Assembly: GCF_030378205.1 (NCBI RefSeq)
Contig: NZ_CP127385.1
Location: 5,434,001-5,498,000 of the forward strand
From: Bradyrhizobium sp. NP1
GTDB lineage: Bacteria > Pseudomonadota > Alphaproteobacteria > Rhizobiales > Xanthobacteraceae
Reading direction: 5' to 3'
DNA length: 64,000 nucleotides
Shown: positions 34,809 to 44,775 of the stretch, one piece after another
Numbering within the stretch: position 1 is the stretch's first letter
How the letters are laid out: the number at the start of each line of letters is the position of its first letter
Translations under genes and position numbers: made by a program
Notes under the pieces: generated by a model
What the model was told of the DNA's origin: nothing
Seen by the model: the letters and a program-made list of their open reading frames with translations, nothing else
Database searches by the model: none

Positions 34809-35753
34809 TCAGCTTCGTTGCGGCTGCGCCAGTGCGGCGCGCAGCGCGGCGTCAAGTGTAAGCTCCGGCCGCCAACCGGTTGCGAGCGCCCTAGAGAGAT
34901 CGAGCTCCATTGAGCCGATCAGGCTGTCGCCGGCCTCGGCACGCCCGGCCAGCTTCAGCGCCATCCGTAACATTGGCAGCGGCAAGGCGACCAGCCGCGC
35001 CGACCGGCCCACCGCCGTCGCAATGCGTGTTGCGAATTCCGGTGTCGAGATCTGTTCGGCATCCGCCACCAGGAAGATCTCGTATCCGGTCTGCGCGCTG
35101 GCCAGCCGGCCTGTAACAAAGGACGCAAGGTTGTGAACGCTGAGGAACGCGCGACGGTTGCGGATCGAGGCCAGCGGAAGCGGAACCCCGCGCCGTATCG
35201 CCCTGACAAGCAGTTCGAAATTGCCGCGCGCGCCGGCACCGTAGATCAAAGGCGGCCGGATCACCGTGACGGCCATGGCCGAATTCGCCGCAATCTCCTT
35301 GAGGCCGTTCTCGGCCTCGGCCTTCGAGCGTCCATAGACCCCGCGCGGCGTCATGGCATCCGTTTCCCGAAACGGCGCGCGGCCATCGGTGGTGCTGCCG
35401 TTGACGAGGATCGTGCTGACATGGATGAAGCGGCGAACGCCCGCCGCCGCGGCGGATCGCGCAAGCTGCAAGGTGCCGTCGGTGTTGACCGCGCGGTAGA
35501 GGTCGGCCTGCCCCTCCTCGCCCGGATGATGGGCGCGGCCGGCGAGGTGCAGCACCGCCTCGACCCCGGTCAGCGCCGCCCGCCAATCTGTCCGCGCATC
35601 GATTTCCCCGACGACAACCTCGTCTGCGCAAGCTCGCGGCCGGCGCGCCGCGCAGCGGACCTTCCAGCCGTGGCTGGCGAGGAACGGCACGAGATGACCG
35701 CCGACGAAGCCACTTGCGCCGGTCACGAGCACCCTCGGCCGCTCGTCCTTCAT
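34809..35753 (-). CDS. NAD-dependent epimerase/reductase, WbpV/WreQ-like
   Basis: 314 residues, extended SDR fold. NAD site VTGASGFVGGHLVPFLASHG; catalytic Tyr-X3-Lys in GVYGRSKAEAENGL; the Asp/Thr-rich IDARTDWRAALTG follows. Length and neighbours (WbpM-like dehydratase, WbuB-like transferase, WbpL-like initiating enzyme) match the UDP-4-keto-sugar reductases WbpV and WreQ, which make UDP-QuiNAc or UDP-FucNAc. Start ATG overlaps the stop of the preceding gene by 4 bases, indicating translational coupling. Confidence 0.78.
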   Translation of the reverse strand: MKDERPRVLVTGASGFVGGHLVPFLASHGWKVRCAARRPRACADEVVVGEIDARTDWRAALTGVEAVLHLAGRAHHPGEEGQADLYRAVNTDGTLQLARSAAAAGVRRFIHVSTILVNGSTTDGRAPFRETDAMTPRGVYGRSKAEAENGLKEIAANSAMAVTVIRPPLIYGAGARGNFELLVRAIRRGVPLPLASIRNRRAFLSVHNLASFVTGRLASAQTGYEIFLVADAEQISTPEFATRIATAVGRSARLVALPLPMLRMALKLAGRAEAGDSLIGSMELDLSRALATGWRPELTLDAALRAALAQPQRS

Positions 35754-36973
35754 CGCCCCGGCTCCGTTTGCTTCCCTTCACCCAGCAGCCGTTCAACCAC
35801 CGCGGCATAGCCTGCCATCGCATGTTGCAGGCTGAACCTTTGCGCAACGGCGACGGCGCGCTCGGGCAGCGAAGGATCGTCGGCGCGGGACGCGGCGCGT
35901 ATCGCGCGGGCCAGGTCCTGCGCCACGGCCGGTTGCACGACCCAGCCGAGCCTGTTCTCCGTCAGGATCAGTGCTGCCTCGGCATCGGGCTCGGAAACGA
36001 GAATCACGGGGCGTCCCACGGCCAGCAGGTTATAGAACCGGCTCGGCACCGAGACGCCGGCGACATCCCGGCGATAGGGAATGAGCCAGACATCCGCGGC
36101 GGAGAGGAATTGCTCGAGCTGCGTCTCCTCGACGCGATCCACCAGGGTGACATTCACAAGTCCGGCCTGCGCCTGCATCTCCTTCAGGCGTTCGAAGCCG
36201 ACCCCCCAACCCGACAGCAGAAAATGAATCCCGGCATCGCCCGCGAGCATCCGCGCGGCCTCGAAGACAATGTCCGGATCGTGCGTGAAGCCGAGATTGC
36301 CGGAGAGACCGACGACAAAGCGCACCGGCGACGGCGGACGATAGGGGTTGTCCGAACCGGACGGCCGAACGGCGGGCGCGAGCGTCGCCCAGTTCGGGAT
36401 GAAGCTGATCTTGTCGGCGCGCAGTCCCCGGTAGCGCAACAGCAGCCGCTCGGCGTCCCGTCCGATCGTGATGATCGAATCCAGGGCTCGGAACGTGAAC
36501 CTGTTCACACCGCGCAGCGCCATGGCGAGCAACGATTTCGGCCGCAGCAGACCGGCTGCCACCAGAACCTCCGGATAGAGGTCATGCAGGATGAGCACGG
36601 AACGCGCCCGCTTCAGCTTCGCGGCAGCGACGACAGCGTAGGGCAACAGGAAGGGTGCCGTGACCGCGATCGCCACGTCGCCGCGCTGCAGGCGCCGCAC
36701 GAGCCTGACGAATACGCGCACCGCAAAGGAGGCCTCGATGACGGCGCGCCGGATCAGCGCAGCCTTGGCGGCGAGCTGATTCCTGACCTCCTCGATGACC
36801 GCGCGGCGGGCTGGCGCGCCGTCGTTGGTTGCCGAGCCGGGGGTTCCCGAAAGCACGAGCACGGGCCAGCGCATCGCCAGATGCTCGGCGATCTCGGACA
36901 TGATCGATGCGGTCGTGCTGCGATCCGGCGGGTAATGTTGGCTGACGACGACGACTTTGGCGGGCGCGCGCAT
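35750..36973 (-). CDS. GT4 glycosyltransferase, WbuB-like
   Basis: 407 residues, GT-B fold. N-terminal VVVSQHYPPDRSTTASIMSE is typical of WbuB and colanic acid transferases; the donor side has FVVGLSGNLGFTHDPDIVFE and WLIPYRRDVAGVSVPSRFYN. WbuB-type enzymes add FucNAc-like sugars to the lipid-linked primer, which fits the adjacent dehydratase and reductase. It is 18 bp after the dehydratase gene and overlaps the next gene by 4 bases. Confidence 0.82.
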   Translation of the reverse strand: MRAPAKVVVVSQHYPPDRSTTASIMSEIAEHLAMRWPVLVLSGTPGSATNDGAPARRAVIEEVRNQLAAKAALIRRAVIEASFAVRVFVRLVRRLQRGDVAIAVTAPFLLPYAVVAAAKLKRARSVLILHDLYPEVLVAAGLLRPKSLLAMALRGVNRFTFRALDSIITIGRDAERLLLRYRGLRADKISFIPNWATLAPAVRPSGSDNPYRPPSPVRFVVGLSGNLGFTHDPDIVFEAARMLAGDAGIHFLLSGWGVGFERLKEMQAQAGLVNVTLVDRVEETQLEQFLSAADVWLIPYRRDVAGVSVPSRFYNLLAVGRPVILVSEPDAEAALILTENRLGWVVQPAVAQDLARAIRAASRADDPSLPERAVAVAQRFSLQHAMAGYAAVVERLLGEGKQTEPGR

Positions 36974-36991
36974 CAGCCCTTCACCCCTGCC

Positions 36992-38899
36992 TCAAGCCGC
37001 GCTCGAGCCGAATTCCGGAACGGCGTCCTTGAGGATGGTCTTGATGGTGGCGAAATCGTCGCGGTCGACCGCCTGCTCCAGCGCGGCGAGCCACTTCCTG
37101 ATTGCCTGCATCGGCGGCTCGTTGGGCTTTGCCGCCATGATGCCGGAAACACCGATCTCGACGGCCGGCTCTTCGCTGGCGAACAGGATCTCGTTGAGCC
37201 GCTCGCCGGGACGCATGCCGGTGAAGGTGATCTCGATGTCGATGCCGGGCTCGAGCCCGGAGAGACGGATGATGCGCTCGGCAAGTTCGACGATCTTCAC
37301 CGGCTGGCCCATGTTCAGCACATAGACCGAGACGTCGGAGCGCGCCGGCGTCACCGCATGGGTCGCCGCCGTCAGCACCAGGTCGCAGGCCTCGCGGATG
37401 GTCATGAAATAGCGGACCATGTCGGGATGCGTCACCGTCACCGGGCCGCCGGCCTCGATCTGGGCCTTGAACTTCGGCACCACCGAGCCGTTCGAGGCCA
37501 GCACATTGCCGAAGCGCACGGAGATCAGCCGCATCCGCTTCCTGCCGGCGGCCAGCATCCCCTGCTCATGGTCGAGCGCCTGGCAGTACATCTCGGCAAA
37601 ACGCTTGGTGAGCCCCAGCATCGAAACCGGCTCGATCGCCTTGTCGGTCGAGATCATCACCATGGCGTCCGCGCCGGCGGCGAGCGCCGCATCGGCCACG
37701 TTGATCGAACCGAAGATGTTGGTCTTGACCCCTTCGCTCCAGTCCCGCTCGAGGATCGGCACATGCTTGAGCGCGGCGGCGTGAAACACCAGATCGGGCT
37801 TGAAGTCGCGCATCAGCCGATGAATGCGCTCGCGATCCCTGATATCGGCGATCCGTCCGTCGATGGTGGCTGCGGCGTCCATCGCCGCCAGCGCCTCGGT
37901 GACGGCGTAGAGCGCCGGCTCCGAATTCTCGATCACCAACAGCCGCGCGGCGCCGAAGGTGACGACGCGCTCGCAGATTTCCGATCCGATCGAGCCGCCG
38001 CCACCGGTGACGATCACCGCCTTGTCCTTCACCAGCGCTTCCAGGCGTCCATAATCGATGCTCTGGCTCGGGCGCAGCAGCAGGTCTTCGACGGCAACCG
38101 CGGCAAGGCGCGGCGTCTCGCCGCTGGCAAGCGACGGCAGGCGGCTCACCATCAGCCGCAGCCGCTTGGCCCGCATCAGGATGCTTTCCGGATGGGCCTC
38201 GGGTTCAAATGCGGACGGCGTCATCACAATGCGGGTGATCGCCTTGTCGCGGCGGGCGAAGTCGCGCACGACCTCCTCGAGGTCGTCAACGCCGCCGAGC
38301 ACCGGGATGGTGCGGATCGACTGCCCGAGATCGGCGCGCGAGGGCGAGAGAATGCCGACCGGCCAGAGCTGCTTGACGGCGCCGCTCTCGATGCCACGCA
38401 GCAGCACCTCGGCATCGGCGGCACGCCCGAGCAACAGCATCGGGGAAGCGCCGTCGGTGCGCGCGTGACGACGCGCGCGCGTATAGCGGAAATAACGATA
38501 GAGGAACCTGAGCGCGCTCAGGAACGAAACTTCCAGGAACCAGTAGAGAACGACGGAGACCCTGCCCAGGAAGAACGTGGAAACGCCGGGCACGACGATG
38601 ACGTAGTCCAGCACCACGAGTGCCAGCGTCAGCACCGTCGCCACGCGCACGATGTTGAGCGCATCGGGCAGCGAGATGAAGCGCCATTTCGTGGTGGTGA
38701 GATTGAAGACGTAGCAGACGACGACTGCAAACAGCAGGAAATACGGCAGGATGCGCAGCAGAAGCGGCAGGCGGTCGTAAAAGCCCTGCCCGCCGTCGAA
38801 GCGCAGATAGACGGCAACGAACAACGCCGCCGCGGTGGCCAGCACGTCGTGCGCGGCGATCAGGTAGTTGCGCAAGGTAAGATGCGAAAGGCGCGTCAT
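36992..38899 (-). CDS. Membrane NDP-sugar 4,6-dehydratase, WbpM/CapD family
   Basis: 635 residues from ATG 38899; the frame opens 8 codons earlier at a TTG. Four membrane helices (about 12-130) precede a CoA-binding-like domain and the SDR domain (about 290-570). NAD site TGGGGSIGSE at 298-307, STDKA at 417-421. At the catalytic tyrosine/methionine position (4 before Lys432) I read Leu (SMLGLTKRFAE), whereas WbpM and PglF as I recall them have Met. The enzyme removes water from UDP-GlcNAc to give the 4-keto-6-deoxy sugar. Operon with the O-antigen ligase upstream and WbuB-like gene downstream. Confidence 0.88.
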   Translation of the reverse strand: MTRLSHLTLRNYLIAAHDVLATAAALFVAVYLRFDGGQGFYDRLPLLLRILPYFLLFAVVVCYVFNLTTTKWRFISLPDALNIVRVATVLTLALVVLDYVIVVPGVSTFFLGRVSVVLYWFLEVSFLSALRFLYRYFRYTRARRHARTDGASPMLLLGRAADAEVLLRGIESGAVKQLWPVGILSPSRADLGQSIRTIPVLGGVDDLEEVVRDFARRDKAITRIVMTPSAFEPEAHPESILMRAKRLRLMVSRLPSLASGETPRLAAVAVEDLLLRPSQSIDYGRLEALVKDKAVIVTGGGGSIGSEICERVVTFGAARLLVIENSEPALYAVTEALAAMDAAATIDGRIADIRDRERIHRLMRDFKPDLVFHAAALKHVPILERDWSEGVKTNIFGSINVADAALAAGADAMVMISTDKAIEPVSMLGLTKRFAEMYCQALDHEQGMLAAGRKRMRLISVRFGNVLASNGSVVPKFKAQIEAGGPVTVTHPDMVRYFMTIREACDLVLTAATHAVTPARSDVSVYVLNMGQPVKIVELAERIIRLSGLEPGIDIEITFTGMRPGERLNEILFASEEPAVEIGVSGIMAAKPNEPPMQAIRKWLAALEQAVDRDDFATIKTILKDAVPEFGSSAA

Positions 38900-38998
38900 T
38901 CGCGGGCCGCTCAGAGTAGACAATATCCGGATTTTCGGCGGGGCTCGGAACGCCGCCGGGCGCTTATCTCACATGCGATGACCCGCAGCCAGCCCATT

Positions 38999-40282
38999 TT
39001 AGGCGCCCGTCGCATGCGATTCTCGGCCGGTTTCCTTGAGTCGCGAGACCATGCCGCCAGCGACCCCCACGCCCAGCACGTACATCCAGCCCTCGTGGAA
39101 ATCGAACAGATGCGAGTTGAACAGCGAGGAAAGGATGTTCTGCAGCACGACCGCAAGCCCGATCCACGCGATCAGGCCCTCGCCGCGGAACAGGAGCAGA
39201 TGCGAAAGCCACATCGCGTAGAGCAAGATGACGCCGATCGCGCCCCATTGAACCGCGACATTGAGCGTCTGGTTGTGCGGATTGCCGACCACCTGGCCGG
39301 AGGCCATCGCGTCGGTGCCGACCACGGCCTGTTCGAACAGGCCGCGGGTCGAGCCGGTGCCGTGGCCGACGAGCGGCGCCTCGGCAATGAAGCCAGCCGA
39401 CTTGCGCCAGAACTCGAGCCGCAGCCCGATCGACGTGGCCTGCCCCTGCTCCCTGTAGAGCTTGTACTCCGTGGCGAAGCTCGCCGTCTTCGATTGCAGC
39501 TCGGGCGAGGCCAGCCAGGCGAGCACGGCCAGCGCGACGCCGCCGACGGCGATCGCCAGCGTCGTCCTCCATCGCAGGTGACGCACGGCGAACACCGCAA
39601 GCAGGAGCGGCATGGCCACGAGTGCCGTGCGCGCGACCACCACAAACACCATGTTGGCGACGAGGCTCAGCGCCGCGAGTCCGAGCAGCAGCGCCGTCCA
39701 AATCTTGCCCTCGCGAAGGCGCTGCATGATCGGATAGGCCAGCGCCACCGCGCACAGCGTGAACTCCTGGCTCTGGTTGATGTAGTCCTTGACGAAAATT
39801 CCGCGCTCGTCGCTGTTCGCTTTGAGCGTCAGCTCGGGGTGAAACGCCACCACCCACGACACGCACATCAGGAGCACGCAGGAGACGAGAAAGGCGACGC
39901 ACACCCACAGGCCGCGCTCGGAGCGCTCGAAATGAAACAGCAGGAGCGGCAGCATCAACAGCTTCGCGACGGGGCTGATGCCGTGCAGGCGCGCGCCCCA
40001 GGCGGCGTCCGACCACAGGATTCCGACCACGGCCAGCAGGAACAGAGCGATCGGCAGCGCGCTCGCCGGCCGCTTCAGCGATTGCAGGAAGGCCGGCCAA
40101 TCGAGCGCCGGCACGATCGTGATCAGCAGGACCACACCGAGGATTCCGGTCGCCGAGGTCGACCACGGCAAGGAGGCCGCGGTCAGGATCGCGACGACGT
40201 CGGCGGCCTTGCGCCACGCGGCCGGATCGCGCCAGCGGCTCGCAGCGACGGTAATCGTCGAGTTTCCCGCGATCGTCGTCAC
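38999..40282 (-). CDS. O-antigen ligase-like (Wzy_C/WaaL) membrane protein
   Basis: 427 residues with about eleven membrane helices. The large periplasmic loop contains [13 protein letters not shown] and the ligase/polymerase motif [15 protein letters not shown]. It could join O-antigen to lipid A-core (WaaL) or polymerise repeats (Wzy); the two cannot be separated by eye. The GTG start at 40282 overlaps the hldE stop (GTGA overlap), so it is translated with hldE, which favours a role in LPS assembly. Confidence 0.85.
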   Translation of the reverse strand: MTTIAGNSTITVAASRWRDPAAWRKAADVVAILTAASLPWSTSATGILGVVLLITIVPALDWPAFLQSLKRPASALPIALFLLAVVGILWSDAAWGARLHGISPVAKLLMLPLLLFHFERSERGLWVCVAFLVSCVLLMCVSWVVAFHPELTLKANSDERGIFVKDYINQSQEFTLCAVALAYPIMQRLREGKIWTALLLGLAALSLVANMVFVVVARTALVAMPLLLAVFAVRHLRWRTTLAIAVGGVALAVLAWLASPELQSKTASFATEYKLYREQGQATSIGLRLEFWRKSAGFIAEAPLVGHGTGSTRGLFEQAVVGTDAMASGQVVGNPHNQTLNVAVQWGAIGVILLYAMWLSHLLLFRGEGLIAWIGLAVVLQNILSSLFNSHLFDFHEGWMYVLGVGVAGGMVSRLKETGRESHATGA

Positions 40283-41751
40283 CGCTTGCCCGCCCGCGCG
40301 CGATCGACCAGCGAAGTGGTGGAAAATCCGGGCAGGACATCGACCAGCATCACCGCGCCGCCATGGGCCTCGACGATGTCATGGCCGACCACCTGCTCGC
40401 GGCTGTAGTCGCCACCCTTCACCAGCACGTTCGGCTTGATCTGCGTGATCAGCTTGATCGGCGTGTCCTCCTCGAACAACACGACGAGGTCGACCGCCTC
40501 GAGCGCCGCCAGCACCTCCGCGCGCGCCCGCTCGTTCTGCACCGGTCGCCCCTCGCCCTTCAGCCGTTTCACCGAGGCGTCGCTGTTCAATCCGACGATC
40601 AGGCGGTCGCAGGCGCCGCGGGCTGCGGTCAGAACCTTGACATGGCCGGGATGCAGGATGTCGAAGCAGCCGTTGGTGAAGCCGATGCGCAGCCCCTCGC
40701 TGCGCCATTGCCCGACCTGCGCGTCGAGGTCCGCAAGATCGGCAACGATCTTCTCCTCCGCGGCGAGATAGGCGTGCGGCAGGATCCTGCGCCGCAACTC
40801 GGCCGTGCTCGCGGTCGCCGTGCCCTTCTTGCCGACCGCGACGGCGGCAGCCGCGCTCGCCACCCGCAGCGCGGTTTCCCAGTCCGCGCCGGCGGCAAGC
40901 GAAAGCGCGAGCGCGGCGGCAACCGTGTCGCCGGCGCCGGAGACGTCGCGTACCTTCACCGGCAACGCCGGCACATGGACCCGCGCCCCGCTTCGCTGCA
41001 CCAGCGTCATGCCGTGCTCGCTCCGGGTCACGAGCATCGCCTCGCAATCGGCGAGGTTCATCGCGTCGTGTGCAGCCTCGGCGATGCTCTCATCACTGTC
41101 GGCGCGGCTGCGGGTCGCCTCCGCAAATTCCTTGCGGTTCGGCGTCAGCAGCGTCGCGCCGCGGTAGATCGCGAAATTGGCGCTCTTGGGATCGACGATC
41201 ACGCGCTTGCCGTGCGCCTTCGCCGCGTCGATGGCGTTGCGGATCACGCGCGCGGTCAGCACGCCCTTGGCATAGTCGGAAAGCAGCACGATGTCGGCGC
41301 GCACAAGCTGCGGCAGGATGGCGTCGATCAGCTTCTGCTCGATATCGCCGGACGCGGGCTGGGCACGCTCCCAATCGGCGCGCAGCATGTGGGTCGAGAA
41401 ATGCTCGGAGACGAAGCGTACCTTGCGCGTGGTTGGCCGGCTGGGATCGCAGACCAGAACGCTTTCGATTCCGTTCTCCGCCGCCAGCGCCGATCGCAGC
41501 TTCGCGCCGGCTTCATCCTCGCCGACGAGACCGACGAAAATGCAGCGCCCGCCGAGAGCCGCGATGTTGCGCGCGACATTGCCGGCGCCGCCGACACTGG
41601 TCTCGCCGCGCTGGACGGCGATGACGGGCGCCGGCGCCTCCGGCGAGATCCGCACGACCTCGCCATAGACGAACTCGTCGAGCATGAGATCGCCGACGCA
41701 GAGCACGGTCTGGCTCGTCATCGCATGCGACAGGGCGTCGAAATCGAACAT
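40279..41751 (-). CDS. hldE: Bifunctional heptose-7-phosphate kinase / heptose-1-phosphate adenylyltransferase
   Basis: 490 residues. The N-terminal ribokinase-like domain (about 1-320) has [20 protein letters not shown] and [20 protein letters not shown]; the C-terminal nucleotidyltransferase (about 350-490) has [16 protein letters not shown] with the HxGH motif. It performs the kinase and adenylyltransferase steps of ADP-heptose synthesis, with GmhB acting in between and HldD after. All are in the window except the first enzyme GmhA. Confidence 0.96.
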   Translation of the reverse strand: MFDFDALSHAMTSQTVLCVGDLMLDEFVYGEVVRISPEAPAPVIAVQRGETSVGGAGNVARNIAALGGRCIFVGLVGEDEAGAKLRSALAAENGIESVLVCDPSRPTTRKVRFVSEHFSTHMLRADWERAQPASGDIEQKLIDAILPQLVRADIVLLSDYAKGVLTARVIRNAIDAAKAHGKRVIVDPKSANFAIYRGATLLTPNRKEFAEATRSRADSDESIAEAAHDAMNLADCEAMLVTRSEHGMTLVQRSGARVHVPALPVKVRDVSGAGDTVAAALALSLAAGADWETALRVASAAAAVAVGKKGTATASTAELRRRILPHAYLAAEEKIVADLADLDAQVGQWRSEGLRIGFTNGCFDILHPGHVKVLTAARGACDRLIVGLNSDASVKRLKGEGRPVQNERARAEVLAALEAVDLVVLFEEDTPIKLITQIKPNVLVKGGDYSREQVVGHDIVEAHGGAVMLVDVLPGFSTTSLVDRARAGKR

Positions 41752-41774
41752 CTCTTATCGTCAAGCCTCTGCCG

Positions 41775-42755
41775 TCAGCGATAGCGATCGGCGCAATCGA
41801 GAAAACCCTTCACGTAGAGCGCGACCGCATCTTCGAGCGGAGTGAAGCCGCCATTGTAGCCGGCGCCGTGCAACCGATCGACCTCCGCCTGCGTGAAGTA
41901 CTGGTAGCTGCCCCGGATCGACTCGGGCATGTCGATATAATCGATATTTGGCGGCGCGCCGAGCGCGGCGTAGGCCGCCAGCATCAAATCCTTGAAGCTG
42001 CGCGCCCTGCCGGTTCCGACGTTGAAGAGGCCAGAAACCGATGGCGTTGCGAGCAGCCACATCATCACCCGCACCACGTCGTCGACATAGATGAAGTCGC
42101 GCCGCTGGTCGCCGTCCGCGATGCCCTCGCGATGCGACTTGAAGAGCTGCACGGCATGGCCGGCCTTGATATCGCCGAAGCGGCGCGCCAGCACGCTCAT
42201 CATCGTGCCCTTGTGGTACTCGTTGGGCCCGAACACGTTGAAGAACTTCAGGCCCGCCCATTGCGGCGGCAGCTTCTCTCCGCGCGCCGCACGCTCGGCG
42301 ACCGCGAGATCGAACAGGTTCTTGCTCCAGCCGTAGAGGTTCATCGGCCGCAGCGCTTGCAGCGCGCTGACGCTTGCATCGTCGCGAAAACCCTGCGCGC
42401 CGTCGCCATAGGTCGCGGCCGACGAGGCGTAGATGAACGGAACAGCGTTTTCCGTGCACCAGTCGAGCAGGCGCAGCGAGAGGCGGAAATTGGTCTCGAT
42501 CACGAGGTCGCCGTCGGTCGCCGTGGTTTCCGAGATGGCGCCGAGATGCAGGATGGCGTCGAGGCTGCGGCCATTCAGCCAATCGGCAAGCTCGGCCGGC
42601 GGCACGAAATCGGCAAGCTGGCGCTTGGCGAGGTTGCGCCATTTGCCCTCATGGCCGAGCACGTCGCAGACCACGACGTCGGCGCGGCCCGCATCGTTCA
42701 GCGCGGCTACGACGTTCGATCCGATAAAGCCGGCGCCGCCGGTCACCAGCAACAT
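41775..42755 (-). CDS. hldD: ADP-L-glycero-D-manno-heptose 6-epimerase
   Basis: 326 residues from ATG 42755 ([16 protein letters not shown]), with AGGG 8 bases upstream. SDR epimerase with catalytic NLYGWSKNLFD (Tyr-X3-Lys) and the HldD-typical GLKFFNVFGPNEYHKGTM. It flips the C6 configuration of ADP-D,D-heptose to give the donor used by WaaF. It is the first gene of a run hldD-hldE-ligase-dehydratase-transferase-reductase on the minus strand and is divergent from waaF. Confidence 0.96.
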   Translation of the reverse strand: MLLVTGGAGFIGSNVVAALNDAGRADVVVCDVLGHEGKWRNLAKRQLADFVPPAELADWLNGRSLDAILHLGAISETTATDGDLVIETNFRLSLRLLDWCTENAVPFIYASSAATYGDGAQGFRDDASVSALQALRPMNLYGWSKNLFDLAVAERAARGEKLPPQWAGLKFFNVFGPNEYHKGTMMSVLARRFGDIKAGHAVQLFKSHREGIADGDQRRDFIYVDDVVRVMMWLLATPSVSGLFNVGTGRARSFKDLMLAAYAALGAPPNIDYIDMPESIRGSYQYFTQAEVDRLHGAGYNGGFTPLEDAVALYVKGFLDCADRYR

Positions 42756-42920
42756 GAGGTTCCCTGAAATCCCGATTGGCTTGCGGCAGCTTTGCCCCAC
42801 TCCGCCGGCGCAGGCAACTTGGGTCGTCCGCCGTGGTGAAGATGGCGCCGCCGCTTTACCTGATGGCGCGGAGCGGCTACCGACGGGTCTAGCCAAGGAT
42901 CGGCATCTTCACGCTAAAGA

Positions 42921-43982
42921 ATGAACATTAATTCACAATATAATGGGATTGTGGACCGGACCGACACACGTCCGATCCTGATTATCCCCTACATGTGGAT
43001 TGGCGACTTCGTTCGCGGCCACACCGTGGTGCGGGTGCTGAAGGAGCGCTGGCCGAACCGGCCGGTCGACCTGCTCACCACCTCGCTCTGCGCCCCGCTG
43101 GTCGACTATATGCCGGGGGTCCGCGAGGGCATCCTGTTCGATCTGCCGCGCAGCCGGCTCGCGCTCGCCAGGCAGTGGCGGCTGGCAGCGTCCTTACGCG
43201 CGCGGAACTATGCCACCGCGCTGGTGCTGCCGCGCACCTGGAAATCGGCGATCGCGCCGGTTCTCGCCGGCATTCCCGAGCGGATCGGCTTCGTCGGCGA
43301 ATTCAGGTTCGGCATGATCAATCGCTGGCGGTGGGGCGAAAAGGCCCTGCCCCGCTTCATCGACAAGAACGCCGCCCTCGCCTTGCCGGACGGCGCCGCG
43401 CTGCCGCCGGAATGGCCGGTGCCGCAGCTTGAGGTTGCGGCCGAGGAAACTCGGCGCTGGCGGCAAGCCAACGGCCTCGGCAGCGGCAAGGCGGTGGCGC
43501 TGGCGCCCGGCTCGGTCGGCGCCGCCAAGCGCTGGACTTATTATCCGGAGGCGGCGCGGCTGCTCGCCAGCGAAGGACTCGACGTCTGGGTCGTCGGCGG
43601 GCCCGGCGAGAAGGCGCTCGCCGCGGAAATCGTCGCAGCCGGAGGCCCGCGCGTGCGCGACCTCACCGGCACCGATCTGCGCAACGGCATTTTGGCGATG
43701 GCATCGGCCAGCCTCGCGATCTCGAACGATTCGGGCCTGATGCATGTGGCCGCCGCGATCGGCACGCCGACCATGGGCATTTTCGGCCCCACCAGCCCCT
43801 ATCACTGGGCGCCGCTCAACGGACTTGCCGCGACCATCCAGACCCAAACCAGCGTGCCGTGCCAGCCCTGCCACCGCCCGGTCTGCACCATGAACGACCA
43901 TCGCTGCATGCGCGACATCCCCGCATCGGACGTGGTGGCAACCGCCCGGCGCGTGCTCGGCGAGGTCGCCTCGGCCCGTTAA
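42921..43982 (+). CDS. waaF: Lipopolysaccharide heptosyltransferase II
   Basis: 353 residues, GT9 family. N-terminal ILIIPYMWIGDFVRGHTVV; central LAPGSVGAAKRWTYYPEAA for ADP-heptose binding; donor-site NDSGLMHVAAAIGTPTMGIF and FGPTSPYHWAPL. A C-terminal Cys-rich segment (VPCQPCHRPVCTM) is as in other WaaF proteins. It adds the second heptose to the LPS inner core. It is divergent from hldD across a 165-bp region. Confidence 0.94.
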   Translation: MNINSQYNGIVDRTDTRPILIIPYMWIGDFVRGHTVVRVLKERWPNRPVDLLTTSLCAPLVDYMPGVREGILFDLPRSRLALARQWRLAASLRARNYATALVLPRTWKSAIAPVLAGIPERIGFVGEFRFGMINRWRWGEKALPRFIDKNAALALPDGAALPPEWPVPQLEVAAEETRRWRQANGLGSGKAVALAPGSVGAAKRWTYYPEAARLLASEGLDVWVVGGPGEKALAAEIVAAGGPRVRDLTGTDLRNGILAMASASLAISNDSGLMHVAAAIGTPTMGIFGPTSPYHWAPLNGLAATIQTQTSVPCQPCHRPVCTMNDHRCMRDIPASDVVATARRVLGEVASAR

Positions 43983-44086
43983 CCACGCCCCGCTCTGCGC
44001 TTGCACCGGCGCTGGCCGCTGGCTACCAAAGCCTTCGAAATCCGATCTGACGGTGCGCCTTGAGCCAGGACCTGAGCCAGCATCCG

Positions 44087-44629
44087 ATGAGCCGTCATGC
44101 CGCGGATCAGGCGATCCGCAGGCCTGCCGCCTTTCTCGACCGCGACGGCGTCGTCAATTACGACGACGGCTACATGGGCACGCGCGAACGCATCCGCTGG
44201 ATGCCCAATGCCGCGAAAGCAATCCGCCGGCTGAACGAGGCTGGCTATCTGGTGTTCTTCTTCACCAACCAGTCCGGCGTGGCGCGCGGCTTCTTCACCG
44301 AGGCCGAGGTGAACACCCTGCACGACTGGATGTGCGCCGAGCTTGCCGCGCAGGGCGCGCGCATCGACGACATCCGCTACTGCCCGCATCATCCCGAAGG
44401 CATCGTGGCCGGCTATCTGGAAGATCATCATTGGCGCAAGCCTTCGCCCGGAATGATCCTCGACCTGATGGCGCATTGGCCGGTCCGGCAACAGGGCAGT
44501 TTCGTCATCGGCGACCGGCCGGGCGATCTCGAAGCCGGCCGCGCCGCCGGCCTGCCCGGCTTCCTTTTCTCGGGCGGCGACCTCGACACGTTCGTCGCCG
44601 GCATCCTGGCGCAGCAGCGCGCCGGCTAG
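44087..44629 (+). CDS. gmhB: D,D-heptose 1,7-bisphosphate 7-phosphatase
   Basis: 180 residues from ATG 44087; an upstream TTG at 44060 is a possible alternative. HAD phosphatase with the nucleophile motif FLDRDGVVNYDDGY, FFFTNQSGVARG and GDRPGDLEAG. The GmhB zinc loop begins normally (YCPHHPEG), but the second half reads LEDHHWRKPSPG and lacks the usual Cys pair before RKP. The zinc site is therefore altered or lost. It removes the 7-phosphate between the two HldE reactions. It follows waaF by about 100 bp. Confidence 0.93.
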   Translation: MSRHAADQAIRRPAAFLDRDGVVNYDDGYMGTRERIRWMPNAAKAIRRLNEAGYLVFFFTNQSGVARGFFTEAEVNTLHDWMCAELAAQGARIDDIRYCPHHPEGIVAGYLEDHHWRKPSPGMILDLMAHWPVRQQGSFVIGDRPGDLEAGRAAGLPGFLFSGGDLDTFVAGILAQQRAG

Positions 44630-44775
44630 GCGCGGATTTTGCGGCCGCCATATTCCCAATCATGAGCAGCGAGACTCGTTGGGGATGTGACCATCGCGCA
44701 ACAGCTTCGGAACCCGAAACGGAGTATTAAGGAATCGTAAATTTTCCTGAAAAACCAATTTTTGAAGCACCTTTC

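Noticed and set aside
35714..40408. A 1564-codon open frame on the plus strand
   Set aside because: Antisense to the O-antigen operon genes, with the same low-complexity composition; a GC artefact.
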